From Hypericum androsaemum (lineage: Eukaryota; Streptophyta; Magnoliopsida; Malpighiales; Hypericaceae), in the NCBI GenBank assembly GCA_963995505.1, contig OZ023199.1:4893906-4957905 (forward strand): 64,000 bases of DNA, in the 5' to 3' direction. This document shows, piece after piece, positions 31,791 to 44,519 of the stretch. The position numbers and the translations under genes are program-made. Every line of letters begins with the position of its first letter. Within the stretch, counting starts at the first letter, position 1. Under the pieces are notes generated by a model, which was not told the origin of the DNA, did no database searches, and saw only the letters and a program-made list of their open reading frames with translations.

Positions 31791-34576
31791 TACCTCCTCC
31801 GTGGATGAAGGGAAACTTGCACAATCCTTGGAGCTTTACAAGGCCACAACCAGAGGGGACTGGGCATCTGCCCGGAGAATATTCGACGACGACTCGGAAT
31901 CACTTACCGCTCCTCTCGCTCCCTCGGGAGTCACCGTCCTCCATCTGGCGGCAGCCGCCGCTAGTAGCCCCCAGAAGATATTGTTCCTCCGGCAGCTTCT
32001 CGATCTGATGGAGCAGAAAGGGTTATCGTTTCAGGCGAAGAATACCAACAACCGCAACGCACTTGATTACGCTGCTCGGGCCGGGAACGCCATGGCGGCT
32101 GAGTTGTTGGTGAAGAAGGATCCGGTTTTGACCCAGCAGTTGAACAACGCAAATGATTCCCCCCTTCACGTCGCTGCCAATTATGGGCACGAGGAGACCG
32201 TTCGTTATCTGATGCCCGTGAGTCGTTGGCAGGGGCCGAGTTTGTTCGCCGGTGAAGGTGGTGTTAGGCTCCTGAACTCTCTCATCATGGACAGCTTTTA
32301 CGGTAACATGTTTTACTCTTGATCCTTTTTTTTAGTATAAAGAAAGTGGGGCTGCTATGGATTTTTTTTCCCGAAATTCCGATATTTAGATTGCGAACTT
32401 TATTTTTTGAGCAGTTTTGGTGATGGTATTTTCCGCATTTATATAACATATATTCAATATCTCTTAAACTCAATATAAATCTTGAGCTAATTTTTATTTG
32501 TCGGGCCCGTTCGATTCGAGTTGTTTCAAAGTTGTAAAAACTAAAAAAAATTTGGCTCTTCAAGTTTTTTTTTTTGGAATTTAGTATCCAAGATTGATAA
32601 CTCTCGGGTATCCATAAAAGTGGTTTTCCCTTAATATTTATCTATTATAAAAATTACTCATAAATATGTCCGTCAATAATCAAATCTCAAATTCCACTTC
32701 CAATACAAAAGATGTCAAAAAATTAATCAATCCCTTTAGAATTCTGACAATATTTACTATGTTACTATGTCATCAGATTTAGCTATCGAGTTACTTAAAG
32801 AAAATCCAGAATTGGCTATTGAGACGAGCAAGAAGAAGTATACCGCTATAGACATGTTGACACGAAAGCCACAGGCATTTCCAAGTGGCCGTCGGCTCAC
32901 GTTATGCAAGCGGATTCTATATAATCGTCAGTTAATCGATAACTTTTTTTTTATTGAAATACAGTAAATGCATTGATTAGTTCATGGAATAAAGGTATCT
33001 TCTGTACATGCAGTTTGGGAGAAGTTTTTAGTGGAGAAACGCAATCCTCCTCAAGGAAACGACATTGAAAACCCAATAACAGATCCCGGATTGGAAAAGA
33101 CCGGTTGGAAGATTTTTCCACCATTTGGGCTCTTCAAGGAGTTCCATACGCAGAAGTTGAAGGACCAGCAAGTTCTTCAGCTGCTTCAAACTCTAGCTGA
33201 GAAAGCTGCTAAATCGAAACAGGCTCACATTATATTGGGAACATCTGCTCGTCTTGCAGCTAAATCAGGGATCCATGAGATTGTTAAAGAAGTTATTAAG
33301 GCGTATCCCAACGTAATCTTTACGACGAATGTCGATGATAGAAATGTTTTCGACATTGCAGTGCTGTATCGCCAAGAGAGAGTTTTCAATCTCTTGTTTC
33401 AGCTAAGCACGTGGAAGTACTTCTCAATGGGATTCGACAGGCGTTGGAACTCCATGTTGCACTTAGCAGCTCAGTTGAAGCCATTTGCCCGGATAGACAA
33501 GATACCTGGTGCTGCTCTACAAATGCAAAGGGAATTGCAATGGTTTAAGGTAAAATAGTCATTATTATAATCTCCACATCCAACTCAAAATTTTAAAGCA
33601 ATAGGTCGGTGGACTTTCCATGTTTATAAATTTTCCCCTCACTCACTCTTGTATTGAGTAATGTGAAATTCTCAACACGTCCCTTTAAACTAGATCTATC
33701 TGGTCGAAGATTTTACGGACTTTGAATTCGACAACGCGCGAGAGATGGGGGTCGTACGAGTATAACAATGGGCACAGGATCACCCCGCTCTGATACTATA
33801 TTAAAATATTCATATCTAACCCAAAACCTTAAGGCGATGCGATTGTAAATTTTCTACTCTTACACTAAAGAATGTGCGATTCTCAACACTAACTCGTCAA
33901 AGTAAAAACTTAGAAGGAAACTTGAGAAACAAGGCGTGATTTATTTGTCTCGTATGTGCAGGCAGTGGAGAAAATAGTTGAACCATGGTATACGGCAGCC
34001 AAAAATCAAGATCAAAAGGTACCCGAAATGTTGTTCTTCGAGTCCCACAAGGAACTAGTAAAGGAAGGAGAGGCTTGGATGAAAGACACAGCTAATTCTT
34101 ACACAATTGTGTCCGCTTTGGTGGTAACGGTTGCCTTCGCAGCTGCATTCACTCTACCAGGTGGCAACCATGGCGACAGTGGATTACCCATCTTCTTAAA
34201 CGACGCATGGTTCATGGTCTTCTCCATCGCCAACACCTTCGCGATGTTCTCTTCCGCTACGTCGCTGCTGATGTTTCTGGGAATACTCACATCCCGCTAC
34301 TCGCAGGAGGATTTTCTCGTGGCGTTGCCGATGAGGTTGGCGATCGGTCAGCTAACCTTGTTTTTCGCAATCGCGACGATGCTCATCGCTTTTTCTGCTG
34401 CGACCAACATCTTCCTCTCGCATCGGGTTGCCTGGATCATAGTCCCCATTGGCTTGTTGGCCTGTGTTCCACTGAGCTTGTTTGTTTTCCTGCAATTCCC
34501 GTTGCTTGTGGAAGTTGCGTATTCCACTTTTGGACCCACTATTTTTCGTAAGAATAGCGACGAAACGTTGATGTAA
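31771..34576 (+). CDS. Ankyrin-repeat PGG-domain membrane protein, copy B
   Basis: Four coding exons with GT-AG borders and matching phases: 31771-32302, 32777-32926, 33014-33549 and 33962-34576, giving 610 residues. Residues about 45-160 hold ankyrin units (TVLHLAA, NALDYAARAG, SPLHVAANYGH); exon 3 adds KSGIHEIV and NSMLHLAA units. From about residue 440 comes the PGG domain (EGEAWMKDTAN, then FTLPGG near 470) and four hydrophobic segments ending near the C-terminus. Family knowledge: ankyrin-PGG proteins sit in the plasma membrane and some act in salicylate-linked defence or salt response; the ligand or partner here is unknown. The start at 31771 is the second of two duplicated starts. Intron 2 is only 87 bp because of a deletion relative to copy A, and intron 3 carries a TRIM relic. 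It appears intact. Confidence 0.85.
33560..33888 (-). mobile_element. Degenerate TRIM element in intron 3 of ankyrin copy B
   Basis: Two diverged LTR copies ending TCTCAACA (33677 and 33888) flank an interior with a decayed primer site (plus strand GCTCTGATACTA, about 33784-33795). ACCCAAAACCTTAAGG near 33824 matches the TRIM fragment in exon 4 of copy A, so both belong to one family. Copy A has no TRIM at this intron position. Confidence 0.7.
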
Positions 34577-34721
34577 CACTGTTGAGGCATCTATCTAGCT
34601 TGAACCTGGATACTCGATCTGATGATCTAGATCAACAAGGATCGTTGATGCAATAAAAGATTCATGGTCTAATTGACAAGAATCTCCTAGACCTTGTGGC
34701 CTGTGTTCAGAAGTTGTTCTG
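34577..34721 (+). other. 3' flank of ankyrin copy B
   Basis: An AATAAA signal near 34653 is followed by the same trailing sequence as in copy A, then by the LTR fragment that starts at about 34722. Confidence 0.55.
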
Positions 34722-35205
34722 TGTTATGTGTTAAAGAGTTTTTGGAGACTTCATTAGTTAAATTCTGATTAGTTAGCGGTTTTAATTTCCTATTCAGTGT
34801 TCCCTATTCAGTATTTTCCTATTCAATTAGTAGCGACTAGCTGTGTAATGCCTTGGTACCTTTATTCATTAAGCAAATGATGAAGAAGTCTCTTTTACCT
34901 TTTATTCGTCTTTTTCGTTTTGAGTTCGTCGTATAAGGCTTCAATACAGCGCCGGGATGACGTCGTATAACCCATCTTTATAGTCTCTCAAATTCTGTCG
35001 ATTTGGTATCAGAGCCAAACCCTCCGTTTGCCATGACAGGATCGAGTGAGGAGGGTGAAAGGGTGACTCTTGCCCGAATCATGAAGACAATACAAGAGCA
35101 ACACCAGGAGGTGCAGCGTTAGATCAGAGACCTTGCCCAGCGTCTGATGGCCATAGAGAGACGGCTGGAGACCTTGCTCGGATTGACTCAAAATCTCGTT
35201 GATGG
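34722..35205 (+). mobile_element. Truncated LTR retrotransposon: LTR, primer site and start of gag
   Basis: A probable LTR from TGTTATGTG at 34722 to about 35003 is followed by the primer site TGGTATCAGAGCC at 35004-35016. Then comes a frame from the ATG at 35033 (MTGSSEEGER, with one stop, then IRDLAQRLMAIERRLETLL), a helical gag-like start. The sequence stops matching any element after about 35205. Confidence 0.6.
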
Positions 35206-35240
35206 GTGGGATAACCCATATTATACTTCCGTTGGTTATC

Positions 35241-36110
35241 TAGAATTTCGTTGCAACTACAATTCTTGGACAATTAAAAAAAATACAGAATCCAACTCCT
35301 TTCTAACTAAGAATCCGAAAACCATTCGGACATACAACAAAACCTCTATATAAACCTTGTGTCTTGGGCTGCTTATGCGCAAAAGATTTATATTATCAAA
35401 TATATCTGATTTGATTATAGGGTTTTTGCTTAGTTTTAAATGAAGAAGTTGATAAAGCAAGTGTGTCATAATTCTATGGATCTCCCAAGGTAAGTTTTGT
35501 ACTTTCTTTATTCTCTTGACGATGTTCTAGCAAGTTTAATTTTTAGTTTCAAATTAAATATATACTACGGTGGAGTTTGATGATCTTGCTATTTTTCCCT
35601 TGCAACTTGTGGGTATTACATGTAGGACCAGCTGAGCGGTTTACTCAGATGCTCTTCGTCATAGAATTTGGTTGCAACTAAGGTAATTAAGAATACCGAA
35701 TCAAACACCTTTATAAATCCTAAAACGCTTATGACATACACCAAAATCTCTATATAAACCTTGTGTTGGGCTTATACTGAAAGATTTATATTATCCGATT
35801 TAATTGTAGGGTTTGTTGCTTAGTTTTAGTGTAGAAGTTGATAAAGATGCCGTGCTCTCTCAAAGTAAGTTCTGTAATTTCAATTCTTGAATTTTCCTAG
35901 ATGAACGGCATCATTGCAAGAGAGTTGTTTTTTTTTTCCCTATTTCTACCCACTCTATCTAATCATCTCGATCGTTCACGGCGGAGTTTGATGATACTTA
36001 CTATTTCATTCTTTGAATTTGATTGGCATGTTTAATAAATGTTATTACATTCACTTGTTCATTATATTGTGTAGGACCAGATGAGCGATTTACCTGAGGA
36101 GATGCTCTTG
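35241..36110 (+). repeat. Tandem duplication of the F-box gene 5' region
   Basis: Unit 1 (about 35241-35660) and unit 2 (about 35662-36110) share TAGAATTTSGTTGCAACTA, a TATA-type CTCTATATAAACC (35344-35356 and about 35748-35760), GATTTATATTATC, GCTTAGTTTTA and, at the end, GTAGGACCAGMTGAGCG. Unit 1 ends at a start codon changed to CTG; unit 2 leads into the F-box frame at 36081. Confidence 0.8.
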
Positions 36111-37498
36111 GACATATTCTCCCGATTGAACGTAAGACAAGCAGCATCCTCTCAAGGAGGTGGCGTTTTTTATGGCGTTCTACCCCTTGCCTCAATTTTA
36201 AAGATCCAATGCTTGCTGCTTTGAGCGTTGATGGATTCACGAAGATGGTCGATGACATTGTGCAACACCGCGGAAAGAGTATGCCTTTGCACGAGTTCTG
36301 CATAGATTACCCTCTTCTCGAATCTTCTCGATCTCATTTACATAGCTGGCTTGACTTTGCAATTTCGGCCGGAGCTTCGAGAATTGAACTCCAGCTGGGA
36401 GATGTTTTAGATAAAGTGTTCTGTTATGAGGTTCCACTAGAAATATTCAGCAAGACACCTGCTCTTGGATATAATTGTCGCTTAAAGGAGCTCGTCTTAA
36501 GATAAACACATTTATCTGATGAACTTTTCGAAGCCATTATGTTGACATGTCCATCACTTGAGCGTTTGGTTTTGGAATTTGGAGGGAAGCTACGTAGTGC
36601 AGTGTGTACCGTTCCACGCATCAAACTGAGACACTTGATGCTCTCTTGCAAGTTATTGTTCAATTTGTATATCATTCCACCCAATCGTCACATTCAACTT
36701 CATAGGACGAAGGGCAAATATTTGCATCGAAGGTTCCCCGGCGCTCGAAAATACTATGATCATTTCGCCGCTCGAAGAGAAGAAGGACATGGTTTTCGGT
36801 GTATTCCCAGCTCATACTTTCCATTCAATGAAGTGTTTGACATTGGATACCATTTCTTTTTCGGTGAGACTGAGACGCATAAAGTTTTTTAAGTTTTGTC
36901 CAATTAAATTAATTGTGTTTCTTAACTGTGTGTGTGAATTTTTTTAGACCAGACTCCGAACCGGGAAAGCTATTCCTTTGATGAGCAATTTGCGACGTTT
37001 AAGTCTCGTGGATGAAGTGGGTGGTAGCATTGCTTTGTGCCATCGTGCCGCCGTGGATTTGTTGGCGGCATCCCCTCTTCTGGAGAGGTTTGAGTTGCAT
37101 GTGAGTCCATTTCTCAAAATTTTCTCATACATGTAATTGATCTCATTCTCACTGTCGTGCTTATTTGATGTCAACTTTGTTACCATTACCGCGAGCATGA
37201 TGAGTTTGAAGATATTTGCATGTCCCCACACCAAAACCTCAAGGAAGTGATAATTTCTAAGTTCCACGGCTATGTGGCCGAATTACAGCTTCTAATGATC
37301 ATAATTAACCACGCAAGTGCACTTGGGAAAATTGAAGTGTCACCAGAAATAGTTTGGTATGATGTCTTCGGTAACTCGAAATTTTGTCGATGGCATGATG
37401 CAACTAAAGAAGCTGTTGAAGAAGGTGTCGAGAAATTACGAACCAAGATACCGCAAAATGTTTGCTTGAAATTGATAGGTGATGACAAAAGTAATTAA
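36081..37498 (+). pseudogene. F-box/LRR/FBD gene, broken
   Basis: The ATG at 36081 opens an F-box (MSDLPEEMLLDIFSRLNVRQAAS). The frame is lost near 36155 and the F-box continues in another frame with RRWRFLWRSTPCLNF. LRR-like sequence follows (LKELVLR, a stop at about 36503, then CPSLERLVLEF). A further shift occurs near 36700 (CIEGSPALENT). Later exons begin at about 36950 (LRRLSLVDEVGG) and about 37180, the last holding the FBD-type end (HQNLKEVIISKFHG, FCRWHDATKEAVEEGVEKLRTK). Family knowledge: such proteins are substrate receptors of SCF ubiquitin ligases; the substrate is unknown. At least two frameshifts and one stop mean no full protein, though parts could still be transcribed. Confidence 0.8.
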
Positions 37499-40380
37499 TT
37501 ATATTTTGGAGTGCAATATGTATGTTTCTACGAGTAGTAGGTGGTGGGAGTATTGACATTTTTTTTCCTTTGTGCAATATCCCGAATTCTTCATAGGCCT
37601 AGGCCGTAGAAATTATTTTATTTTTTATGCGATCGTCAATAAGTACAACCAATGTGTATGACGTTGAATTCCTTATTTATGACCATGATTATGAATATAT
37701 GAGATACTTCAATAACTAGTACTTCTTTTTTCTTATGTTGGTCGTTAAATGAAGTGCCCCTTACTGGCACCCACATCGTTTTCCATGAACAAAATGCTCG
37801 ATTCGTGACAACACATGGCGAACTTTGACATGCGAAATAAAATTATTGTCAAAAATCTAATTTGACTTTCTCTTCCATGTTGTGAGTCCTACATAATTTT
37901 TTATTGTTGACTCAATTTGACATAATTGGATACAATTTTTGAACAACTCAAAATTTTGGAAGATAAGACACTCGACGATACATAATTAAAAACGAAAGTG
38001 CGAATTTGGACAACACGGTTGCCCTCTCACATTCTTTATTTGGAATGGATTAAAAAGGAGTTTATAAATCTCCCCTTGTCATAATCTTGGGATTACCATG
38101 AATTTGCCACTTCAAATATCCACCAACCTCTTTTAGACCATTAAAGGGAACTTCCCGGTCTAATGGCCTCATGACAATCCCAGCATTGCGGCGAATGATG
38201 GCCGTGGACTGACCGGTCGTTAATTACGTAGAATTGTTTATATGCGTTGAAAATCAAATTGTTTATTATTTTAAATTTTGAATTATGACCGTAATGCACT
38301 CCTTTTTTCTTTAAATATCGACATAACTTTTGATAAATCGAATACGGTTATAAATTCGAATTCGACAAATTCAAACAATAATCAAGACTAAGTTGATGCA
38401 ATGAGTTGATACTTAATTTTTTTTATCGAATACTGAATTTATCAAATTGGCCATCCTCTGCTGCTACCCTCGCTAATTCATGCAACCGCTTGCACTGCAT
38501 TTCTTCTTCCATATACAATAAAACCTCTATAAAACGATCTCCTCTAAAGTGATAACCCCTCTAAATTGATAAAAAGTCATGGTTCTGAGTCGCGACCAGT
38601 ATAAAAAATTAATAAATCTTCTATCGCAATAACTAATACTTTTTCAAAAATAGTGCTAAATCTCGGTCTCAATTTTAACATAAAGTAATATTATGTCAGT
38701 CTTACATGATTTAGATAGATAGTCTATTAGTGCATGAATTGAGTGTTTGACAAGAGTTCAACATCACTAAACGGAAAACACAAAACGGATCACGTGAGAA
38801 TGACATATTTATAATATCAGAGATTGCATAGTGACATTTTTGAAAATGCAAAATTATGTTTTGCTTACTCGTACACTATGTTGCGTGCATTTAGTGGTAT
38901 ATCATGTTGCTTTTAATAGTACAACATGTTAGTTTATTAGTACCATTTAACATTTAGTAGTACCATTTAATATTTGTGATACCGTTTTTTCTAATTTGGA
39001 TGGTGATACCAACTCTATTAGAGATAGCACCATCGGGTCAGTGTACATGTGGTTCGCGAAAAAAAGTCACAGAAAACTACAAGGTTTCCTTAAAAAAAAC
39101 CTAATTCTATAATTCATTACTGGGTTGCTTATCCCAAATTTTGAGTGCACTCTATTCTCCGAATTTTTTTTAAGAGGTACTTTTCCCAAATTTATAACCT
39201 TTTTTTTACCACTCAACTAAATACCCAAAGACCCAACTCGCCAACCCAAGACGAACGACCAAATCCCAGTTTGCCGATCAACCAAAATCTTGGCTTTCGA
39301 CAAAAATCCGGCAGTTCATCAAGGACGACAGAATCGTCCCTAAAATAAAATTCGATAGTATACATCTCGTCAAAAAAATCATTTTGGTCAGGATTCTAAT
39401 AACAGAGAATGTACGAAAACAAACATCAAACGGATAATGGATACCGCTGTAGCATAATATGGCTTTCAAACAATCATTCTGAATATCGGTCAATTAATGA
39501 GATCCTTTGGATCGATCTAGCACATGGTAACATATAGAAGATAAAATATTTTCATGAATAACTAAATCAGAATGATATTTTTTTCCTTTTTTTGGATAAA
39601 ATAATTAAAATTTTGAAAAGAAGACACTAATATAATTCCATCTCTAACATAATTCCATCTGCTTAAACATTTTGGTAAGGGCTCTAATAACAGAGAATAC
39701 AAGATAACCAAACATATATCCATTTAACATTCAAAAATGTTGTCCACCAAATCATGAATTGGAGTCCTTTAGAAAAAAATAAGCAATTGGGGTACATCTC
39801 TGAAGTCTAATCCTCAGTGCAAAGTAATTGCAAGAACAAGTGAGCCCACAAAATCAATTGGATTACAAGCATCATCGGTGGAAGCTACATTAATGGAAGT
39901 GTGTCTAAAGATTCGAAAGATGCTAATAGAAATCAGTAGTGACCCTAATAGAAATCAGTGGAATTGGGTACCGAGCAGCAAACTAAATGAGACGCACAGC
40001 AAACCAAGAATAGCTAACAACAATCGTGACAGACCGGACATTGCATCACTGTTCAATTGTATAAGAACAGTCAAGATCCCTAATAATCTAACTAATCGGT
40101 TAAAAACGGGCAGTTCTTAACTGCTAACGAGAAAAGAAGCAGGACAGCAAAATCGAAAACAACACTCTAGGAGCACAACAATAACACCAAGCTAAAATGA
40201 CAACAGAAACAAAAATCCATCATGGAATATCATCACAGGACTTCCAAACGATATTCAAATCCTATCCCGCATTCAAACTGCCATCTAAGGGCTGTTCAAA
40301 ATCACAAAGCGAGATAAAACAAGTGAACATATTAAGGATGCTTCATCTCACTCCAACAACTGGGCAAAAAAGAAAAGTGT
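37499..40380. other. Long AT-rich intergenic region
   Basis: Nothing coding is supported. The segment about 38515-38640 (repeated CCTCTA...AAAGTGATAA) has the look of a transposon end but I could not pair it. The last 200 bases hold the 3' untranslated region of the eS27 gene on the minus strand. Confidence 0.4.
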
Positions 40381-40382
40381 AT

Positions 40383-41150
<768 letters not shown>

Positions 41151-41410
41151 TTAAGGGCTTTTGTTGAACAAGGCGGCCCCAAGGTGAAAATGGGGGTGGC
41201 CATTTTACATGGGTTTTCAATTTTTTATAGATTATCCTGATTCATACGTGACAGGCACACTAATTTTTTTTTTTTAAGATCTATTTGAATATTTAAAACT
41301 TATTTAGATATGTATGACGCTAAAAAATGTTAAACTAAAATATTGGAATGAAAAAATACTTCGAAAATGAATGTCGTCTCATGCAATAGTCAAAATTCTT
41401 GACTATCTGC

Positions 41411-41879
41411 AAGGTTTTAAAAAACGTGGTCTGATTGTCGGTTCGACCACGAATCAGAATTTTTTTTGTTCCAACCCCAGGTTTGGGTGTTAACACGCCC
41501 ACCTTGCGAACAGCTTGAAATTAGGTTGGACTATGTGGTTCAACTTGATTTTTTTACTCGACCCATCCGGTCTAACCGTATTTTTGTCAAACCCACACAA
41601 AATAAAATAAAAAGTTGTATCACCCGCTCAATTTCTCCAAATTGACAAAGAAAAGTGGATGGATACGAAATAAATTATTTTATATTTCCGAAATGTAAAT
41701 CTTGAAACCTATTTTTTTTTACTATTTGGTCTATATAACATTTTATAATAGTAAAATTATCTAATCTAACCAGCGATTTGAACAGTCTGACCAATCTGAT
41801 CAACGTTTCAATCGATCATGCTGGTAATTTGACCGGTCAGATCAGATTCTAGGTCGGCCTCCGGGTTTTTTTTAACCTT
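41411..41879. mobile_element. MITE-like inverted-repeat element
   Basis: The ends are AAGGTTTTAAAAAAC and, inverted, AAGGTTAAAAAAAAC. The interior has GGTTCGACC and several GACCGGTC-like motifs shared with 7479-7925. No coding sequence; no clear target duplication. Confidence 0.5.
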
Positions 41880-42862
41880 ATCGATGTGGTGCGAGAACAA
41901 TCTCTTCTGATGAATACCATGGTACAGTGTTCATCCTTATTCTGCGATAAATAGAGTATTTTCCTTTCCGACCGACATTTTTTTCCACTCGTATTATTTT
42001 TCATTTTCAAGAAGGTTATTTTACCAAATTATTCCATTAATCCTATTTTGTTCTACGATAACCTGAATTTAATTTTAAATTAAAAAGAAAAGATAAAAAA
42101 ACACGTGGAACTTGAAATAGTTAAGGAGGTAGAAAATACGTTCATGTTTAAAATAGGTGTTAACAATATTCGTTGAAAAACTTGGTGGAAGTAACACCGC
42201 CTCTTCAGCTTCACGGAGAAATATGTAACAATGGTAGCTTATGTTCACACAAGCTGGTTCACTCTGCCTTTGCTGGTAGGACAAGAATATTTTTCACAAA
42301 ATATTAGGAACGGCATGTATTTGGACTTTCAGAAAAAGAGAGTTACGATTGTATTTGGACTTTCAGAAATAATCCATTTCGGGCATAATTTTCTGCCGAC
42401 CTATTTGAGTAATATAATTTTTTTCTGCCACATAAGAAAAATTCACATCTAAATAGATATGTGATCCACAAATAACTTACTGGAACCTTGACGATCTCAT
42501 AAGAACTGTAACAACCTGGATACGAAGTTAAACCTTCCATGACCTGAATCGAATTCCATCAACAAAATATTCTGGAAAAAAGTTTTACGCAATTTTTATT
42601 CTCTTATATTTGTGATTTAAAATGCATAAAGATACTATTTGTTGTAGTTTGTGAGATTCAATAGAAACTACATAGAGACTGTTGAAAAACTGGAGAGAGA
42701 GAATAAAATAATAAGAGAAATGAGGTCAAAATTGAGTTTTGATCTATTCTTTGGCAAACCTTTGTACTACATCATTTCATGCCCCACGCATCTCCTTCCA
42801 TTGCTACAAATAGAGCATGCTAGCCAGCTTCTGAGATATATGAGTGCATGACTCTCTACCTC
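41880..42862. other. AT-rich intergenic region
   Basis: It contains a short direct repeat of TTTGGACTTTCAGAAA (near 42319 and 42353). No gene is supported. Confidence 0.35.
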
Positions 42863-43116
42863 TGTAACGCCCCGTGATTTGACCGACTGTCTCCACAGAC
42901 CAACACAGGTCTTTTACAGCATGCTTTGTCCTCACTCGCATGCATCCCGGAAAACTTCCCAGGAGGTCACCCATCCTGATCCTACTCCCGGCCAAACGCG
43001 TTTAACCTTGGAGTTCTCTCAGGATGTGTGCCGGAAAAGAAGGTGCACCTTGTTGGTATGGATAGTACCAATCAAATCACTTAAGCATTTCGGACAGAAC
43101 AGATCGGGGTATCACA
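42863..43116 (-). repeat. 3' LTR of Cassandra element with 5S-like segment
   Basis: 254 bp, near-identical partner of 43243-43496; 5S-like segment at about 42955-43030. Confidence 0.9.
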
Positions 43117-43242
43117 TACACCCCTCCTTAAATACGCGACGTCCTCGTCGCGCCAGATACAGACAGTCCCAGAATCCCTCGGTTGCAGATGCGTTCAATC
43201 TCCGAACCACACCGTACAAGCCGAGGTCGCTCTGATACCAAA

Positions 43243-43496
43243 TGTAACGCCCCGTGATTTGACCGACTGTCTCCACAGACCAACACAGGTCTTTTATAGC
43301 ATGCTTTGTCCTCACTCGCATGCATCCCGGAAAACTTCCCAGGAGGTCACCCATCCTGATCCTACTCCCGGCCAAACGCGTTTAACCTTGGAGTTCTCTC
43401 AGGATGTGTGCCGAAAAAGAAGGTGCACCTTGTTGGTATGGATAGTACCAATCAAATCACTTAAGCGTTTCAGACAGAACAGATCGGGGTATCACA
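43243..43496 (-). repeat. 5' LTR of Cassandra element with 5S-like segment
   Basis: 254 bp. The 5S-like segment spans roughly 43335-43410 and includes the internal control region resemblance used by RNA polymerase III in true 5S genes. It should not be counted as an rRNA gene. Confidence 0.9.
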
Positions 43497-43501
43497 ACCT
43501 C

Positions 43502-44519
43502 TCTTCCTCATTTCCAAGTTTTCACTTGTTCTTGCTAGATTATAAGTTACCCGAGATTTTTGGATGAGTCTGTTTAATTCTGAAAAACCAACACTGTAGG
43601 TGAAATTGGTTCTTAAAGACAATGCTCCATAGTACGACTCATGTTATCATTGTTCGAGGCCAACAGAGCCCACCCATTGACACAACAAACTTTGAATATA
43701 ATTTGAATTTTTTGATTGATGAGGCTTGGTTTAATTACTGTCTTTAAAGTGTTATTTACCTTACTTAATGTTGCTATGAGTTTTGGCAAATACAATTCTA
43801 GAATTACTCTTTGCTAGGGTACACTTCTAGAATTACTCAAAAATATTAGATGATCAAAGAAATATGTTTTTTCTTTAATTTTTATCTCAAGAACAAGCAA
43901 AGTGATTTGATGGTGATGAACAAATAGAGGAAAGAAGAGATAAGAGAGAAATAGATAAGTGAATTAATGCGGATTATGATAAGAATATTTCTCTATTTGT
44001 AGTTTCAACGAATACGAAAAATATTTGTTTCAAGAGCGTTAAAATGATAAGACATGTTCATATAAGGAGATAATAAAACATGTTCATATAAAAAGTTGAT
44101 TTAGTTTCTCATGGAAAGTCATCATTTCATCCAATTTCTCAGTCTCTTTTTCATACTTGTTCACTTAAATCAATAATCATTTATATTGCTTGTTTTGAAA
44201 TCAAATGACACCAAATTGTCTACATTGGTGTTACTTGATATAATACCAAGCAACACCAACACCACCCGCACATCTAGTGTCACATGATCTTGGATTTTAA
44301 AATACCAATTATAGCCCAATTTGGATAACCATCTTCAAGTAACGTGTTTGTTTATGTTATTAAACCTATTTGCCGAATCGTCCCTATCCGATTTTACTAA
44401 TGGAGGTAAATTAAAGGGGAGATCATGTAACGTTTTTTTAAAATTAGGTGCAAGTCCTTATATATAAATTTGAATATAAAACACAATTTTATTCTAAGAA
44501 CATCTATCTTTTTTTATGA
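43502..44519. other. AT-rich intergenic region
   Basis: No gene, repeat or motif that I can support. Confidence 0.35.

Larger units (their letters stand above)
42863..43496 (-). mobile_element. Complete Cassandra TRIM retrotransposon carrying 5S rRNA-like LTRs
   Basis: Two 254-bp LTRs (42863-43116 and 43243-43496) with four differences, all transitions, flank a 126-bp interior. The target duplication is ACCTC (42858-42862 and 43497-43501). On the minus strand the primer site TGGTATCAGAGC lies at 43229-43240, and a purine tract (AAGGAGGGGTG) precedes the 3' LTR. Each LTR contains, on the minus strand, a stretch resembling 5S rRNA: GGATGGGTGACCTCCTGGGA with GGGAGTAGGATC and a GTTAAACG block. 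This is the hallmark of Cassandra. It encodes no protein. Confidence 0.95.

Noticed and set aside
32997..33013. Alternative acceptor for ankyrin copy B exon 3 at the AAAG before GTATCTTC
   Set aside because: It puts the exon out of phase, while the TGCAG acceptor at 33011-33013 keeps the frame from exon 2.
42955..43410. 5S ribosomal RNA gene
   Set aside because: The 5S-like stretches are inside both LTRs of a Cassandra element, are diverged, and are not free-standing genes.
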